Assembly: GCA_965178525.1 (NCBI GenBank) | Contig: CBCXVS010000023.1 | Coordinates: 1 to 40,005 of the forward strand | DNA: 40,005 nucleotides | Direction of reading: 5' to 3' | From: CBCXVS01 sp965178525 | GTDB taxonomy: Bacteria; Tectomicrobia; Entotheonellia; Entotheonellales; Entotheonellaceae | Shown: positions 1 through 7,577 of the stretch, piece after piece | How positions within the stretch are numbered: position 1 is the first letter of the stretch | Layout of the letters: each line of letters opens with the position of its first letter | Program-made: the position numbers and the translations under genes | Notes under the pieces: generated by a model | The model's input: only the letters and a program-made list of their open reading frames with translations | What the model was told of the DNA's origin: nothing | Database searches by the model: none

Positions 1-64
1 TGAGAGGAGAGTCGGTCTCAGGCAATCGGCGTAACTGCTTCATCAAGAAAGGAGTTGGCTTGAC

Positions 65-595
65 TTAATGCCATTCCCGGCCGCCCCAACAAAATGCGGT
101 CCAAAACAGGGCCGGCACCGCCTCTGGGGGGAGCTGCTGCAGATGGGCCGTGAGCGTGGCGAGAGGCAAGGATGGCGCCTGGCGCCAAGCGGCATGATAG
201 CGGTGCAGCAAGCGCAAGCCATACTGCTGTCCCCGGCGGTACAACTGCTGCGCCCGCTGTTGATGGCGGGCAACGTGCGATGGGGCCGCCGCGCGTGCTT
301 CGGCGAGCTGGCCTTCGACGACGGCATACGCATAGGTGGCGAAACCTTGCGCTGCCTGCAACAGGAGCGTGGGATGGCGTGGCTCGGTTTGCAGTAATGC
401 CTCGATGAATTTCACATTGGCCGCGAGGGCCTGTGTGGCGAGTTCTACGTCCGTTTCTTCCCGCGTATAGGCCGGCAGGCCATCTGCCATCATGGCGCTG
501 ATCGTGCGCACGGCAGAGCGCGTCGCCAACCCGCGGCAACCGGAACCGGCCAGACCGCAGAAGAGCACGAACAGGAAGACGTGCACGATACGCAT
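65..595 (-). CDS. TRAP transporter TatT-like lipoprotein, C-terminally truncated
   Basis: I start it at the Met opening MRIVHVFLFVLF, 8 codons inside the longest frame, because this gives a short basic-hydrophobic signal sequence ending in GLAGSGC, a plausible but imperfect lipobox. The rest is helical: residues about 40-110 contain LATQALAANVKFIEALL and an Ala-rich segment, then QLYRRGQQYGLRLL and VPALFWTAFCWGG. That last block resembles the FWxAxxWG motif of the TatT family (TRAP-associated periplasmic helical proteins). Family members normally run on for roughly another 100 residues, but here the frame stops a few codons after WGG. The +1 frame continues as GMALSQANSFLDEAV for a few codons, so a frameshift is likely; the 3' end runs off the window. 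Copy A of the short dispersed repeat lies just upstream. The TatT call is moderate, the truncation firm. Confidence 0.6.
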   Translation of the reverse strand: MRIVHVFLFVLFCGLAGSGCRGLATRSAVRTISAMMADGLPAYTREETDVELATQALAANVKFIEALLQTEPRHPTLLLQAAQGFATYAYAVVEGQLAEARAAAPSHVARHQQRAQQLYRRGQQYGLRLLHRYHAAWRQAPSLPLATLTAHLQQLPPEAVPALFWTAFCWGGREWH

Positions 596-617
596 GCAAA
601 CGGTCCTATAGATGGCC

Positions 618-698
618 ATAAGTACCTGGACCTAATGACTTTTATATATACATTTTTCCAGAGGAAAAAGATAAATTTAACGTTGCTTCGGTACTGAT
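618..698 (-). repeat. Dispersed hairpin repeat, copy A
   Basis: Read on the minus strand it runs from ATCAGTACCG to CCAGGTACTTAT and contains the central hairpin TTTTTCC-TCT-GGAAAAA, the best-paired version in the window. It fills the space between the panE-like gene and the TatT-like gene and supplies the last few codons and the TAA stop of the former. It is about four bases longer than copies B and C (an extra TATA in the right half). Confidence 0.7.
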
Positions 699-1645
699 GG
701 CGTCGGAGCAGACGAAACAGGCGACACGCGGCGCTGCACCTGATCCATCACCAGCAGCGCGGCATAAAGGGTGGCGTTCACCGGCGTTGGCACGTGCAGG
801 CGTTGGCCATGGCGCACCACAGCGCCGTTGATGGCGTCCACCTCGATGGGGCGGCCATGTTGCAAATCAACCGCCATGGATGACTCGCCGGGGTCTTCTT
901 GGGCGTCTAGATATGCAAGCGTGTGTGCGACGAGATCCGGATCGATGACCACACCCGCCGCCTGCCCCACCGTGGCCGTTTCTTGCATCACCGAGCGGTA
1001 CACGTCACGCGTGGGAGGATGGGACAGGAGCTGCGCCGGCAAGAGTCCGGTGAGGGCGGCAAGGCCGCTGAACGCTGAGATAAAAACCAGTTTTTCCCAC
1101 AGGGGTTTGCGAATATCCGACGCGACCACAGTAGGGATATTCACGCCTTCCAGGAGCGTCCGCATCGGCGCCACCTGAGCCGCGTTTTGGCCATCCAGGC
1201 TACCGAACTCAATCGCGCGGTCCGACGTTTGTTGCGCGATCACACTTGGCTCGACCAGGGTCGAACCGATTCGGGTGACACCGGCCAGCACCGTTCCACG
1301 GCCAAACGCCTCCTGCAGTTGCATGGGCGTATCGACCCCATTCTGTAAGGTCAGCAGCACCGTGTGTGACGCCACCACCGGTTGTAGAAGCGCCGCCGCC
1401 TCTGCCACAGCGTAGGTTTTGACACAGAACAGCACCACATCGGCCGGCGGGAGCCCCTGCGGCGTCTCACAGGTCTGCACCGGCATGGCAAAATCTCCGT
1501 GCACACTCCGGACGGTGAGTCCACGCACTTGCAAAGCCTGCAAGTTGGCGCCACGCGCAATGAAGGTCACATCGGCGCCACTCTGTGCCAGCAACCCGCC
1601 AAAGTAGCCGCCGAGGCCGCCAGTACCCATCACCATAATCCGCAC
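677..1645 (-). CDS. panE: 2-dehydropantoate 2-reductase family protein (PanE/ApbA)
   Basis: The 322-residue protein begins with a Rossmann dinucleotide-binding motif, MRIMVMGTGGLGGYFGGLLAQSG, with the GxGxxG pattern used for NADPH. The FCVKTYAV segment, the NGVDT motif near residue 104 and the KPLWEKLVFISAFSGL segment near residue 185 (conserved Lys and Asn/Ser region) are typical of ketopantoate reductases, which reduce 2-dehydropantoate to pantoate for coenzyme A synthesis. Length matches the family. Many genomes carry several ApbA/PanE paralogues of unknown substrate, so the pathway assignment is less certain than the family. The extreme C-terminus (about the last six codons and stop) lies inside dispersed repeat copy A. 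The upstream neighbour on the same strand is the dppC-like gene, 174 bp away, so co-transcription is possible but not shown. Confidence 0.85.
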   Translation of the reverse strand: MRIMVMGTGGLGGYFGGLLAQSGADVTFIARGANLQALQVRGLTVRSVHGDFAMPVQTCETPQGLPPADVVLFCVKTYAVAEAAALLQPVVASHTVLLTLQNGVDTPMQLQEAFGRGTVLAGVTRIGSTLVEPSVIAQQTSDRAIEFGSLDGQNAAQVAPMRTLLEGVNIPTVVASDIRKPLWEKLVFISAFSGLAALTGLLPAQLLSHPPTRDVYRSVMQETATVGQAAGVVIDPDLVAHTLAYLDAQEDPGESSMAVDLQHGRPIEVDAINGAVVRHGQRLHVPTPVNATLYAALLVMDQVQRRVSPVSSAPTPSVPKQR

Positions 1646-1819
1646 GAATTATGCCTCCTGTGCCGAACGTCTATACAGAGATCATTTCCGCTCATACGGG
1701 TTGAGTATACGGAGGCAGGCAGAGAGACGCAACGCCGACCTATTCGACACGATATGCCGGCTTGACGAAGGACGGCGCCATTGCCAGTCATCACAACAGC
1801 GCGGCCGCGAACGTGGTCC

Positions 1820-2746
1820 TTATTTTAGCCGCGGATCAAGGGCATCACGCATGCCATCGCCGAAGAGATTGAAACCCAGCACGGTGACAAAAATGGCAGC
1901 ACCTGGGCAGATAGCGAGCCAGGCATTCTGCTGAATCCAGGCCACATTGGCTTTCAGATCCCAGCCCCAACTGGGCGTCGGCGGCTGTATGCCCACGCCC
2001 AGGAAACTCAGCGCGGCCTCCACGATGATCGCCGTGGCAATACTCAGGGTGCCCGTCACAATGATAGGCGCGAGACAGTTCGGCAGAATATGCCGGATGA
2101 GCACCAGCGGATCTCGCTGTCCCAAAGCGCGGCAGGCTTCGATGTATTCCTTCTCCTTGATCGAAAGGACGCTGCCCCGCACCAGACGGGCATAGATGGG
2201 GATGCGGACCACGGCAATCGCCCCTGTCACTTTGATAATGCCCCAGAAACCCGCGGTGGGCGTAAACATGATCATGATGATGATCGCCAGCAGAATGACT
2301 GGAAAAGACAAGATGACATCCATGCTGCGCATCACCACGGTGTCGATCTTGCCCCCATAGAAACCGGAGACTACGCCGAGCGGAATGCCAATGAAAATGG
2401 CGAGCAACACCGATGAGAGCCCAATGGCCAACGACACCCGGCTGCCATGAATGATGCGGCTAAACATATCGCGGCCGAACTGGTCCGTTCCCAGCAGATG
2501 CCGGCCGCTAGGCGTGTGAAACGTCTCTTCCGGGTAGTTGGCCGTGGGATGGAACGGGGCGATGACATCGGCAAAAATGGCCACGAGAATCAGGAGGAGC
2601 ACAATAGCCAGACCCAAGACGGCGGTGTGACTGCGTTTAAAACGGCGTACGGTCTGGGCATAAAGCGATTCCGAGCGCACGCGCGGCGCAGCAGGCGGGG
2701 CTAATTCTCCAGCCACGGCCATGGTGCTGAATAGAGACCTCTTCAT
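1820..2746 (-). CDS. dppC: ABC transporter permease, DppC/OppC type
   Basis: A 308-residue inner-membrane permease of the peptide/nickel importer family. A cytoplasmic N-terminus is followed by a first membrane segment (about residues 42-62, VLGLAIVLLLILVAIFADVI). Then comes the conserved HLLGTDQFGRDMFSRIIHGSRVSL block that marks OppC/DppC proteins, and about five further membrane segments. The ATPase-docking EAA loop is visible as EACRALGQRDPLVLIRHILPNCLAPI near residue 205. It lies 28 bp downstream of the dppB-like gene, so the two form an operon and would make the heterodimeric channel. No binding protein or ATPases are seen in the window, so the rest of the transporter must be elsewhere. 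Substrate (peptide, nickel, glutathione) cannot be told from sequence. Confidence 0.92.
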   Translation of the reverse strand: MKRSLFSTMAVAGELAPPAAPRVRSESLYAQTVRRFKRSHTAVLGLAIVLLLILVAIFADVIAPFHPTANYPEETFHTPSGRHLLGTDQFGRDMFSRIIHGSRVSLAIGLSSVLLAIFIGIPLGVVSGFYGGKIDTVVMRSMDVILSFPVILLAIIIMIMFTPTAGFWGIIKVTGAIAVVRIPIYARLVRGSVLSIKEKEYIEACRALGQRDPLVLIRHILPNCLAPIIVTGTLSIATAIIVEAALSFLGVGIQPPTPSWGWDLKANVAWIQQNAWLAICPGAAIFVTVLGFNLFGDGMRDALDPRLK

Positions 2747-2774
2747 GAGCGTTGTTCTCCTCCTCTGGACTCTG

Positions 2775-3749
2775 TCAACTATAGCGGATGCGCGGATCGA
2801 GGAACGAGTAGGTCAGATCAATGAGAAAATTGCCCACCACAAAGCTGAGGGCAACGAGCAGGATAAAACCCTGCACTTGCTGATAGTCGCGGGCAATGAT
2901 GGCGTTGATGCCATAGGTCCCCAGCCCCGGAATCGCAAACAAGGTTTCGATGACGATCGCGCCGCCAATCAAAAAGCTCACTTGCAAGCCCATGATCGTC
3001 ACCGTCGGAATGAGCGCGTTTTTTAACGCATGTTTGATAATGACAAACCACTCCGCCAAGCCCTTGGCACGTGCGGTCGTGACATACTCCATACGGATAA
3101 TTTCCAACATACTGGCCCGTAACAGCCGCGTGAGAATCGCGGCGCGTCCCACCCCAAGCGCAATCGCAGGCAACATGGCATGCTTGAGGTTGCCCCAGAC
3201 ACCGACCTCACACACCAGTGAGGGACAGGTACCGGGCAGATAGACCCAGCCCGAACTCGGCATGACCCCGTTCATGCCAATGGAAAAGACGAGCAAGAGC
3301 AACACCCCGAGAAAGAAATCCGGAATGGAAATGCCCATGAGCGCCGTGGACATCGCGGCATAATCCCCCCAGGTGTTTTGCCGCACCGCCGCAATAATTC
3401 CCGCCGGGACCGCGATCAACAACGCCACGATCATGGCCAGGACAATCAACTCGACCGTGATGGGCAAACGAATCAGGACATCTTGCAGAACCTCACGTCC
3501 ACTCAGGATCGACTCGCCCCAATCGCCACGGACCAGCTTCCAAAGCCACACGAAATATTGCATCACCATCGGTTCGTTCAGACCGTATTCCTCCCGTAAC
3601 GCTTCGGCATCCTCTTCGTCATAAGCATCACCCAGGAGGGTGATGATCGGATCCCCAGGGATCGCCTGCATCATGGCAAAGACCACGAGGGTGATGACCA
3701 AAAGGGTCGGAATCATCTGCAAGAGTCGCTTGATGATATATTCTCGCAT
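2775..3749 (-). CDS. dppB: ABC transporter permease, DppB/OppB type
   Basis: A 324-residue inner-membrane permease. The N-terminus MREYIIKRLLQMIPTLLVIT, with the PGDP motif at about residues 31-34, is diagnostic of OppB/DppB proteins. Then follow RLPITVELIVLAMIVALLIAVPAG, several further membrane segments and an EAA loop (YVTTARAKGLAEWFVIIKHALKNALIP). It pairs with the DppC-type protein encoded 28 bp downstream. The start codon is preceded by GAGGG as the only plausible ribosome site, and this is buried in a 7-bp hairpin that competes with a second hairpin (see the regulatory entry), suggesting leader control of the operon. An AT-rich tandem 11-bp repeat sits about 110 bp upstream. Confidence 0.92.
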   Translation of the reverse strand: MREYIIKRLLQMIPTLLVITLVVFAMMQAIPGDPIITLLGDAYDEEDAEALREEYGLNEPMVMQYFVWLWKLVRGDWGESILSGREVLQDVLIRLPITVELIVLAMIVALLIAVPAGIIAAVRQNTWGDYAAMSTALMGISIPDFFLGVLLLLVFSIGMNGVMPSSGWVYLPGTCPSLVCEVGVWGNLKHAMLPAIALGVGRAAILTRLLRASMLEIIRMEYVTTARAKGLAEWFVIIKHALKNALIPTVTIMGLQVSFLIGGAIVIETLFAIPGLGTYGINAIIARDYQQVQGFILLVALSFVVGNFLIDLTYSFLDPRIRYS

Positions 3750-3754
3750 CGAGA

Positions 3755-3793
3755 GCCCTCAACGGCTGAGGGCCACCACGGACGTGGCGGCCC
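3755..3793 (-). promoter_or_regulatory. Leader of dppB with two mutually exclusive hairpins, one sequestering the ribosome site
   Basis: On the minus strand, immediately before the ATG at 3749, GCCCTCA-GCCGT-TGAGGGC can form a 7-bp hairpin (3755-3773) that contains the only Shine-Dalgarno-like bases, GAGGG. Upstream, GGGCC-G-CCACG-TC-CGTGG-T-GGCCC (3770-3793) forms a longer hairpin. The two share the GCCC at 3770-3773, so only one can form at a time. This is the arrangement of a translational switch; the function is inference. Confidence 0.45.
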
Positions 3794-3798
3794 TTTTT
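3770..3798 (+). terminator. Rho-independent terminator-like hairpin (plus strand)
   Basis: GGGCC-A-CCACG, a 2-base loop, CGTGG-C-GGCCC, then TTTTT. It has an 11-position stem with one mismatch and a five-T tract in the plus direction. There is no plus-strand gene just upstream, so its role as a terminator is unclear; the same bases form the leader hairpin of dppB on the other strand. Confidence 0.45.
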
Positions 3799-4159
3799 AA
3801 CGTGATCACATGTAACGATTGATCCAGCCACACGTTTTCGTCATGCCCTTCGAATTCTTTAATAAATCTTTAATAAAGGTGTAGCCTTTCACCCAGAATC
3901 GCGCAACCTGACCCCTGGGCGTGGTCGCGTTCCCGGTCATGATTTGCCCTCCGGGATTCCGTGCCTTGACGGTGCGCAATTCTACAGAATACCCCTAACA
4001 AGGCAAGGGAAAAGTGCCATCACCTGCGCACTAGCGTGCCCATTCGAACTGAACAATCACCCTCCATCCCGTACCTGTACGGCATCTGACGCCAGCAACG
4101 AAACACGCTGAGTACCATACCAAGCTGCCATAAAATGGATAACGAAGTATAATGGTCCG
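3799..4159. other. Intergenic stretch without a recognisable gene
   Basis: Open frames here on both strands are short, Arg/Cys-rich and resemble nothing. The stretch holds the tandem CTTTAATAAA repeats at 3857-3878, which could be part of the dppB control region. Beyond about 4160 the bases begin to read as the TetR relic on the plus strand. Confidence 0.5.
3857..3878. repeat. Tandem 11-bp AT-rich direct repeat upstream of dppB
   Basis: CTTTAATAAAT is followed directly by CTTTAATAAAG. The two copies lie on the same face of the helix (11-bp period) in an otherwise GC-rich area, about 110 bp upstream of the dppB start, as expected of a regulator site or an AT-rich promoter element. No regulator can be named. 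Confidence 0.5.
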
Positions 4160-4588
4160 CGCTACCTCTGCCACGGCAGCGTCACACCTCTGCTCGGCAG
4201 CAGGAAACACATCACGTATGTGGTCTTTGTGCAGGCGCTGCACAACGTGGTCCAGACCCTGCACGACCGCCTGCGGGATTTTCCACGACAAGACCAGCGG
4301 TTGTGGGAACAGATTCTCCGGCAAGGCGTGACTGCCGGGGAACTTCGCGCCGATCTCGACACCGTGACGACAGCCCTGATGATCCTGGGGATGTGTAACT
4401 GGATATAGAGTTGGTACCGGAAAGGTGGCCGGCTCGATACCGACACACTGGCGCGACAGTACGCCAGTGCCATCCTGGACGGTATCGCCAGAAGTGGTTC
4501 GTGGTTGGTTAGGAGTTGCCGGCCATCAACTCGCCACTCCCTACTCAGCGACGAAAACTGGCGTCAGACTTGTGACATGAACATCTAG
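4160..4588 (+). pseudogene. TetR/AcrR-family regulator relic (C-terminal domain, in-frame TAG)
   Basis: From about 4205 one plus-strand frame reads HITYVVFVQALHNVVQTL, then LWEQILRQGVTAGELRADLD, TALMILGMCNWI, an in-frame TAG at 4406-4408, and on in the same frame SWYRKGGRLDTDTLARQYAS, AILDGIARS, ending at a TAG at 4586-4588. GELRxDLD, GMxNW, WYRxGGRL and the final ILDGI are in the order seen in the ligand-binding domain of KstR-like TetR regulators. No helix-turn-helix DNA-binding domain is readable upstream. The N-terminal half is therefore missing or decayed and the remaining half is interrupted. It may once have regulated neighbouring lipid or CoA genes; the enoyl-CoA hydratase relic 1.5 kb away fits that idea. 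Confidence 0.7.
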
Positions 4589-5826
4589 CCATCATAGGTG
4601 CGAAAGATGAGCGAGGCGTTGGTTCCACCAAAGCCAAAGGCATTCGACATCGCGGTACGCACGGGACGCTCACGGGCTTTGTTGGGTACGTAATCGAGGT
4701 TACACTGGGGATCGGGCGCTTCGTAATTGATCGTGGGCGGCAAAACCCCATGGCACAATGTCAACACGGTAAAGATCGATTCCACGGCGCCAGCCGCGCC
4801 GAGCAAATGACCCGTCATCGATTTGGTCGCGCTGATGGGAATGGTATGGGCATTGGCTTTGAAGACGTTCTGGATCGCTTGGCTTTCGGCTGCATCCCCG
4901 GCTGGCGTCGACGTGGCGTGTGCGTTGATATAATCCATGGCATCCACCGAGATGCCGGCATCCTGCAGGGCACTGTGCATGCACCGCGCCGCGCCCGCCC
5001 CGTCCGGACAGGGGGCGGTGATATGGTGCGCATCGCCAGCGCTGCCGTAGCCGATGACTTCAGCGTAAATGTGGGCGCCCCGGCGGCGGGCATGCTGCAA
5101 TTCTTCCAGAATGAGCACCCCAGCGCCCTCGGCCATCACAAAGCCATCGCGCTTGTAATCAAAGGGCCGGCTGGCGGCTTGGGGGTTGTCATTACACGTG
5201 GACAGCGCCCGCATGTTCCCAAAAGCGCTGACCGCGAGTGGCGTAATGACGGCTTCTGTACCTCCGGCAATGATGGCATCGGCGGCGTCACGCCGAATGA
5301 GATGGAGTGCTTCCCCAATGGAGTGCGCCCCGGCAGCACACGCCGTAGAACTGCTGTTATTCGGTCCGGCGGCCCCAAAACGAATCGAGACCTGCCCGGA
5401 GGCCAGATTGCTCAGCACAATGGCGGGAAAAAGGGGTGACACCCGCTGTGGCCCTTTGCTGAGGAGCGTACGATGCACATCCTCGAAAGAGGCCAAGCCG
5501 CCGAATGCCGATCCAATGTACACCCCCACGCGATGGGCGTTCGCACTGGTCACAGCCAATGCAGCATCGTCAACGGCATCTTGGGCAGCCGCGAGGGCAA
5601 ACTGCACAAAGCGATCCGTACGGCGAAGCTCACGTCTGTCGAGGTAATTCTCAGGGACAAAGTCTCGGACTTCACCGGCAATCTGCGCGTCGAAGTCCGT
5701 GGTGTCAAACCGGCTAATCGTGTCAATGCCGGAGACCCCGCAACAGAGCCGTTCCCAGATGGTGCCAATACGTATGCCGAGAGGCGTCACCGCCCCAAGT
5801 CCCGTAATGACAATGCGTCGCTCCAT
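4585..5826 (-). CDS. fabF: 3-oxoacyl-[acyl-carrier-protein] synthase II (FabF)
   Basis: The 413-residue length is standard for KAS II, the cytosolic condensing enzyme that extends acyl-ACP with malonyl-ACP in type II fatty acid synthesis. The Cys-His-His triad falls at C163 (in SSSTACAAGAHSI), H303 (NAHATSTPAGD) and H340 (KSMTGHLLGAAG), with K335 before it; these numbers match those of E. coli FabF. The start MERRIVITGLGAVTPLG is canonical and follows a GGGGGAGGG ribosome site. No acpP, fabG or fabD is adjacent, so this copy stands alone rather than in a fab cluster and could be a paralogue for a specialised acyl chain. Its 3' end meets the TetR relic. Confidence 0.95.
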   Translation of the reverse strand: MERRIVITGLGAVTPLGIRIGTIWERLCCGVSGIDTISRFDTTDFDAQIAGEVRDFVPENYLDRRELRRTDRFVQFALAAAQDAVDDAALAVTSANAHRVGVYIGSAFGGLASFEDVHRTLLSKGPQRVSPLFPAIVLSNLASGQVSIRFGAAGPNNSSSTACAAGAHSIGEALHLIRRDAADAIIAGGTEAVITPLAVSAFGNMRALSTCNDNPQAASRPFDYKRDGFVMAEGAGVLILEELQHARRRGAHIYAEVIGYGSAGDAHHITAPCPDGAGAARCMHSALQDAGISVDAMDYINAHATSTPAGDAAESQAIQNVFKANAHTIPISATKSMTGHLLGAAGAVESIFTVLTLCHGVLPPTINYEAPDPQCNLDYVPNKARERPVRTAMSNAFGFGGTNASLIFRTYDG

Positions 5827-5975
5827 ATTTCCCTCCCCCTCAGATATCCTACATCATGGCTGTGTGGGTGTTGTCAGGGTGTGCAAATCGATGGCTATTG
5901 CTGACCGCGCCTCCGCGCGCAAGAGTATAACATGAGAGCGGGATCCTGTGCAGAACGTCGCGGTGGGTAGGCCGG

Positions 5976-6002
5976 AAATCCCTCGCCCATCGAGGGATTT
6001 TT
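5976..6002. terminator. Bidirectional terminator hairpin
   Basis: AAATCCCTCG-CCCAT-CGAGGGATTT is a perfect 10-bp stem with a five-base loop, followed by two more T on the plus strand (TTTTT in total) and flanked by A/T on the other side. It stands between the start of fabF and the 3' end of the crotonase relic. It would stop minus-strand transcripts coming from the relic before fabF. Confidence 0.65.
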
Positions 6003-6026
6003 GAGGGTGAGTTTTTCTCAACCCCT

Positions 6027-6232
6027 TGTCATGGCAAATCGGCCAAGGGCGCCACATGATTGACCAGACCTCGCCGATGCGCTTCCGTGGCGGCAATCCA
6101 ATCGGCCGTCAGGGTGGTGGGTGGCGCAGGGGGAAAAATGCGTTTACAATGCCTCTCCACCGACGGGGATAGGGCCGGTTCCACCGGTCGAGATCGACCA
6201 CCTCGCTCAGCGGCCCACGGGGCCGAAAGCAT
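6027..6232 (-). pseudogene. Enoyl-CoA hydratase/isomerase (crotonase) relic
   Basis: Only the end of a short minus-strand frame is protein-like: LTADWIAATEAHRRGLVNHVAPLADLP. This resembles the crotonase segment in which TGxxIxAxEAxRxGLVNxVVPxxEL follows the active-site region. The part before it is not recognisable, and the frame stops straight after LADLP, where a real crotonase continues for about 80 residues. I read it as a decayed fragment of a gene that once encoded a beta-oxidation type enzyme. The match rests on about 25 residues. Confidence 0.45.
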
Positions 6233-6280
6233 GTGTCATAGAAACTCACTGTGCGGGCACTGAGGGAGCACACCAACAGC

Positions 6281-6841
6281 ATGGCACTCGTGGCGTGTCG
6301 GGAATGTCAGCAGGAGGTCAGCGATGTGGCCCGGGCTTGTCCCCAATGTGGCGTACCGTTTCCCGGGCGCCCTGATTGGCAGGGAACGGGTTACGACTGG
6401 AAGTCGCGCCGCACGGTCTGGGGCTATCCGCTCGTCCACGTTGCTTTCGGCCGCGATGCCCGTGGCAAGTTGCGGGTCGCCAAGGGCGTGATCGCCATCG
6501 GTCAATTCGGCATTGGGCTCATTACGATCGCGCAATTCGGCATCGGATTTCTCTTCGGGTTCGGGCAATTTTTTCTGGCCGTGACGGCCATCGCCCAGGT
6601 GGCCGTGACGCCTGTCATCGGTATTGGCCAGTTTGCCACCGGCTACATCGCCATGGGGCAGATCGCTATGGGCTATTATGCCCTGGGCCAATTTGCCTAT
6701 GGGATGTATGCCTGGAGCATCAATCGGCGCGATGTGGAAGCTTTGGCCTTTTTTGCCCGCTTCTTGCCTTTTTTTCGTTCACCTCAATCATCCACGGAGG
6801 GTTCCATGGAGCGGTTTTTGACCCTCCTCACGGCGAAATAG
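6281..6841 (+). CDS. Zinc-ribbon membrane protein with GQF repeats
   Basis: The 186-residue protein opens with a zinc ribbon (C6, C9, C20, C23: CREC and CPQC). After a short polar linker it has a long hydrophobic Gly/Ala/Ile/Phe-rich part (about residues 70-145) made of repeats of the form (I/A)GQFxxG: VIAIGQFGIG, TIAQFGIG, GFGQFFLA, GIGQFATG, AMGQIAMG, ALGQFAYG. The period is near 8-10 residues, suggesting a stacked or membrane-associated solenoid rather than ordinary transmembrane helices. I chose the Met beginning MALVACREC; a GTG 10 codons upstream (6251) is possible. Zinc-ribbon proteins of this kind are known only as hypothetical proteins to me. It converges with doxX and no partner is evident. 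Function unknown. Confidence 0.75.
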   Translation: MALVACRECQQEVSDVARACPQCGVPFPGRPDWQGTGYDWKSRRTVWGYPLVHVAFGRDARGKLRVAKGVIAIGQFGIGLITIAQFGIGFLFGFGQFFLAVTAIAQVAVTPVIGIGQFATGYIAMGQIAMGYYALGQFAYGMYAWSINRRDVEALAFFARFLPFFRSPQSSTEGSMERFLTLLTAK

Positions 6842-6851
6842 ACGAGGCGGA

Positions 6852-7262
6852 TCAGGAAGCAGACGGCGTATCGGCCTCGCGCCGAGAGGTATCGAGCGCC
6901 AGCAGGCCCGGTCCGTACAAGCTCAACGCCAGCGTACCGGCCAGAATCAACAAATCGCGCTCTAAGCCCGCTTGCATGCCCTTGGGAAACTGCACGGTCA
7001 CAAGGGCGCCCAGGATGATCACTGCCAGCAGCAGGTTGGCATAGGTATGCCAGAAGCCCAGAATGAGGCCGATCGAGGCGATCACTTCGGCCCAGCCTGT
7101 GATGGGCCCCAGGATCCCGGAAAGGCCGAAACCAATGAATTTCTCCATGGCCCAGGCGGGATAGAACGCCTTGGGCGCCCCGTGCCAGAGAAAGATAAAT
7201 GCCAGCAAGAGCCGTATGCCAAGGAGAATATAGCCTTGGAGATGCGTGTTGTGATGGTTCAT
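6852..7262 (-). CDS. DoxX family membrane protein
   Basis: The start MNHHNTHLQG has an AAAGGGGA ribosome site directly upstream, so the longer frame beginning 29 codons earlier is rejected. The 136-residue protein has four membrane helices: ILLGIRLLLAFIFLWHG, ILGPITGWAEVIASIGLILG, ANLLLAVIILGALV and LLILAGTLALSLYGPG. The RxxLAxxFxxxGxxK pattern in helix 1 and GWAE in helix 2 are DoxX features. DoxX-like proteins are linked to quinone or thiosulfate chemistry and to oxidative stress complexes, but the exact role here is open. The gene is convergent with the GQF-repeat protein; dispersed repeat copy B begins 70 bp upstream of its start. Confidence 0.85.
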   Translation of the reverse strand: MNHHNTHLQGYILLGIRLLLAFIFLWHGAPKAFYPAWAMEKFIGFGLSGILGPITGWAEVIASIGLILGFWHTYANLLLAVIILGALVTVQFPKGMQAGLERDLLILAGTLALSLYGPGLLALDTSRREADTPSAS

Positions 7263-7331
7263 GCTGTCCCCTTTCGTGATGATGCTATAACGAGCGATAG
7301 ACGATGATCTCGCCATGTCTTCGGTGCCCTT

Positions 7332-7410
7332 TTTAAGTACCGAAATCAAACTAAATTTTTATCTTTCCCCTGGAGAAATGTATAAAGGTCATCCGGTCCA
7401 GGTACTTAAA
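7332..7410 (+). repeat. Dispersed hairpin repeat, copy B (complete, perfect ends)
   Basis: This is the most intact copy. TTTAAGTACC at 7332-7341 is the exact reverse complement of GGTACTTAAA at 7401-7410. In the middle TTTCCCCTGGAGAAA can fold as a hairpin with one mismatch. It lies in a gene-free gap between the doxX start and the nitrile hydratase activator-like gene. Core length between the 9-bp ends is 77 bp, the same as copy C. Confidence 0.75.
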
Positions 7411-7577
7411 GTATTCGACGTTTGTCTCGAGATTTTATTCTCCGTCCGCAAAAAAAATTCACTGCAGTCCGGGAGCCACCCGGAACTTGCACTGAGCCTG
7501 TGCAGGGCCTAATCTTTCCAGATACAGCGTTGCGAACGTGCCAGTCTCTGGGTCAGGGGAGCGGAGGGAGGTGATGG

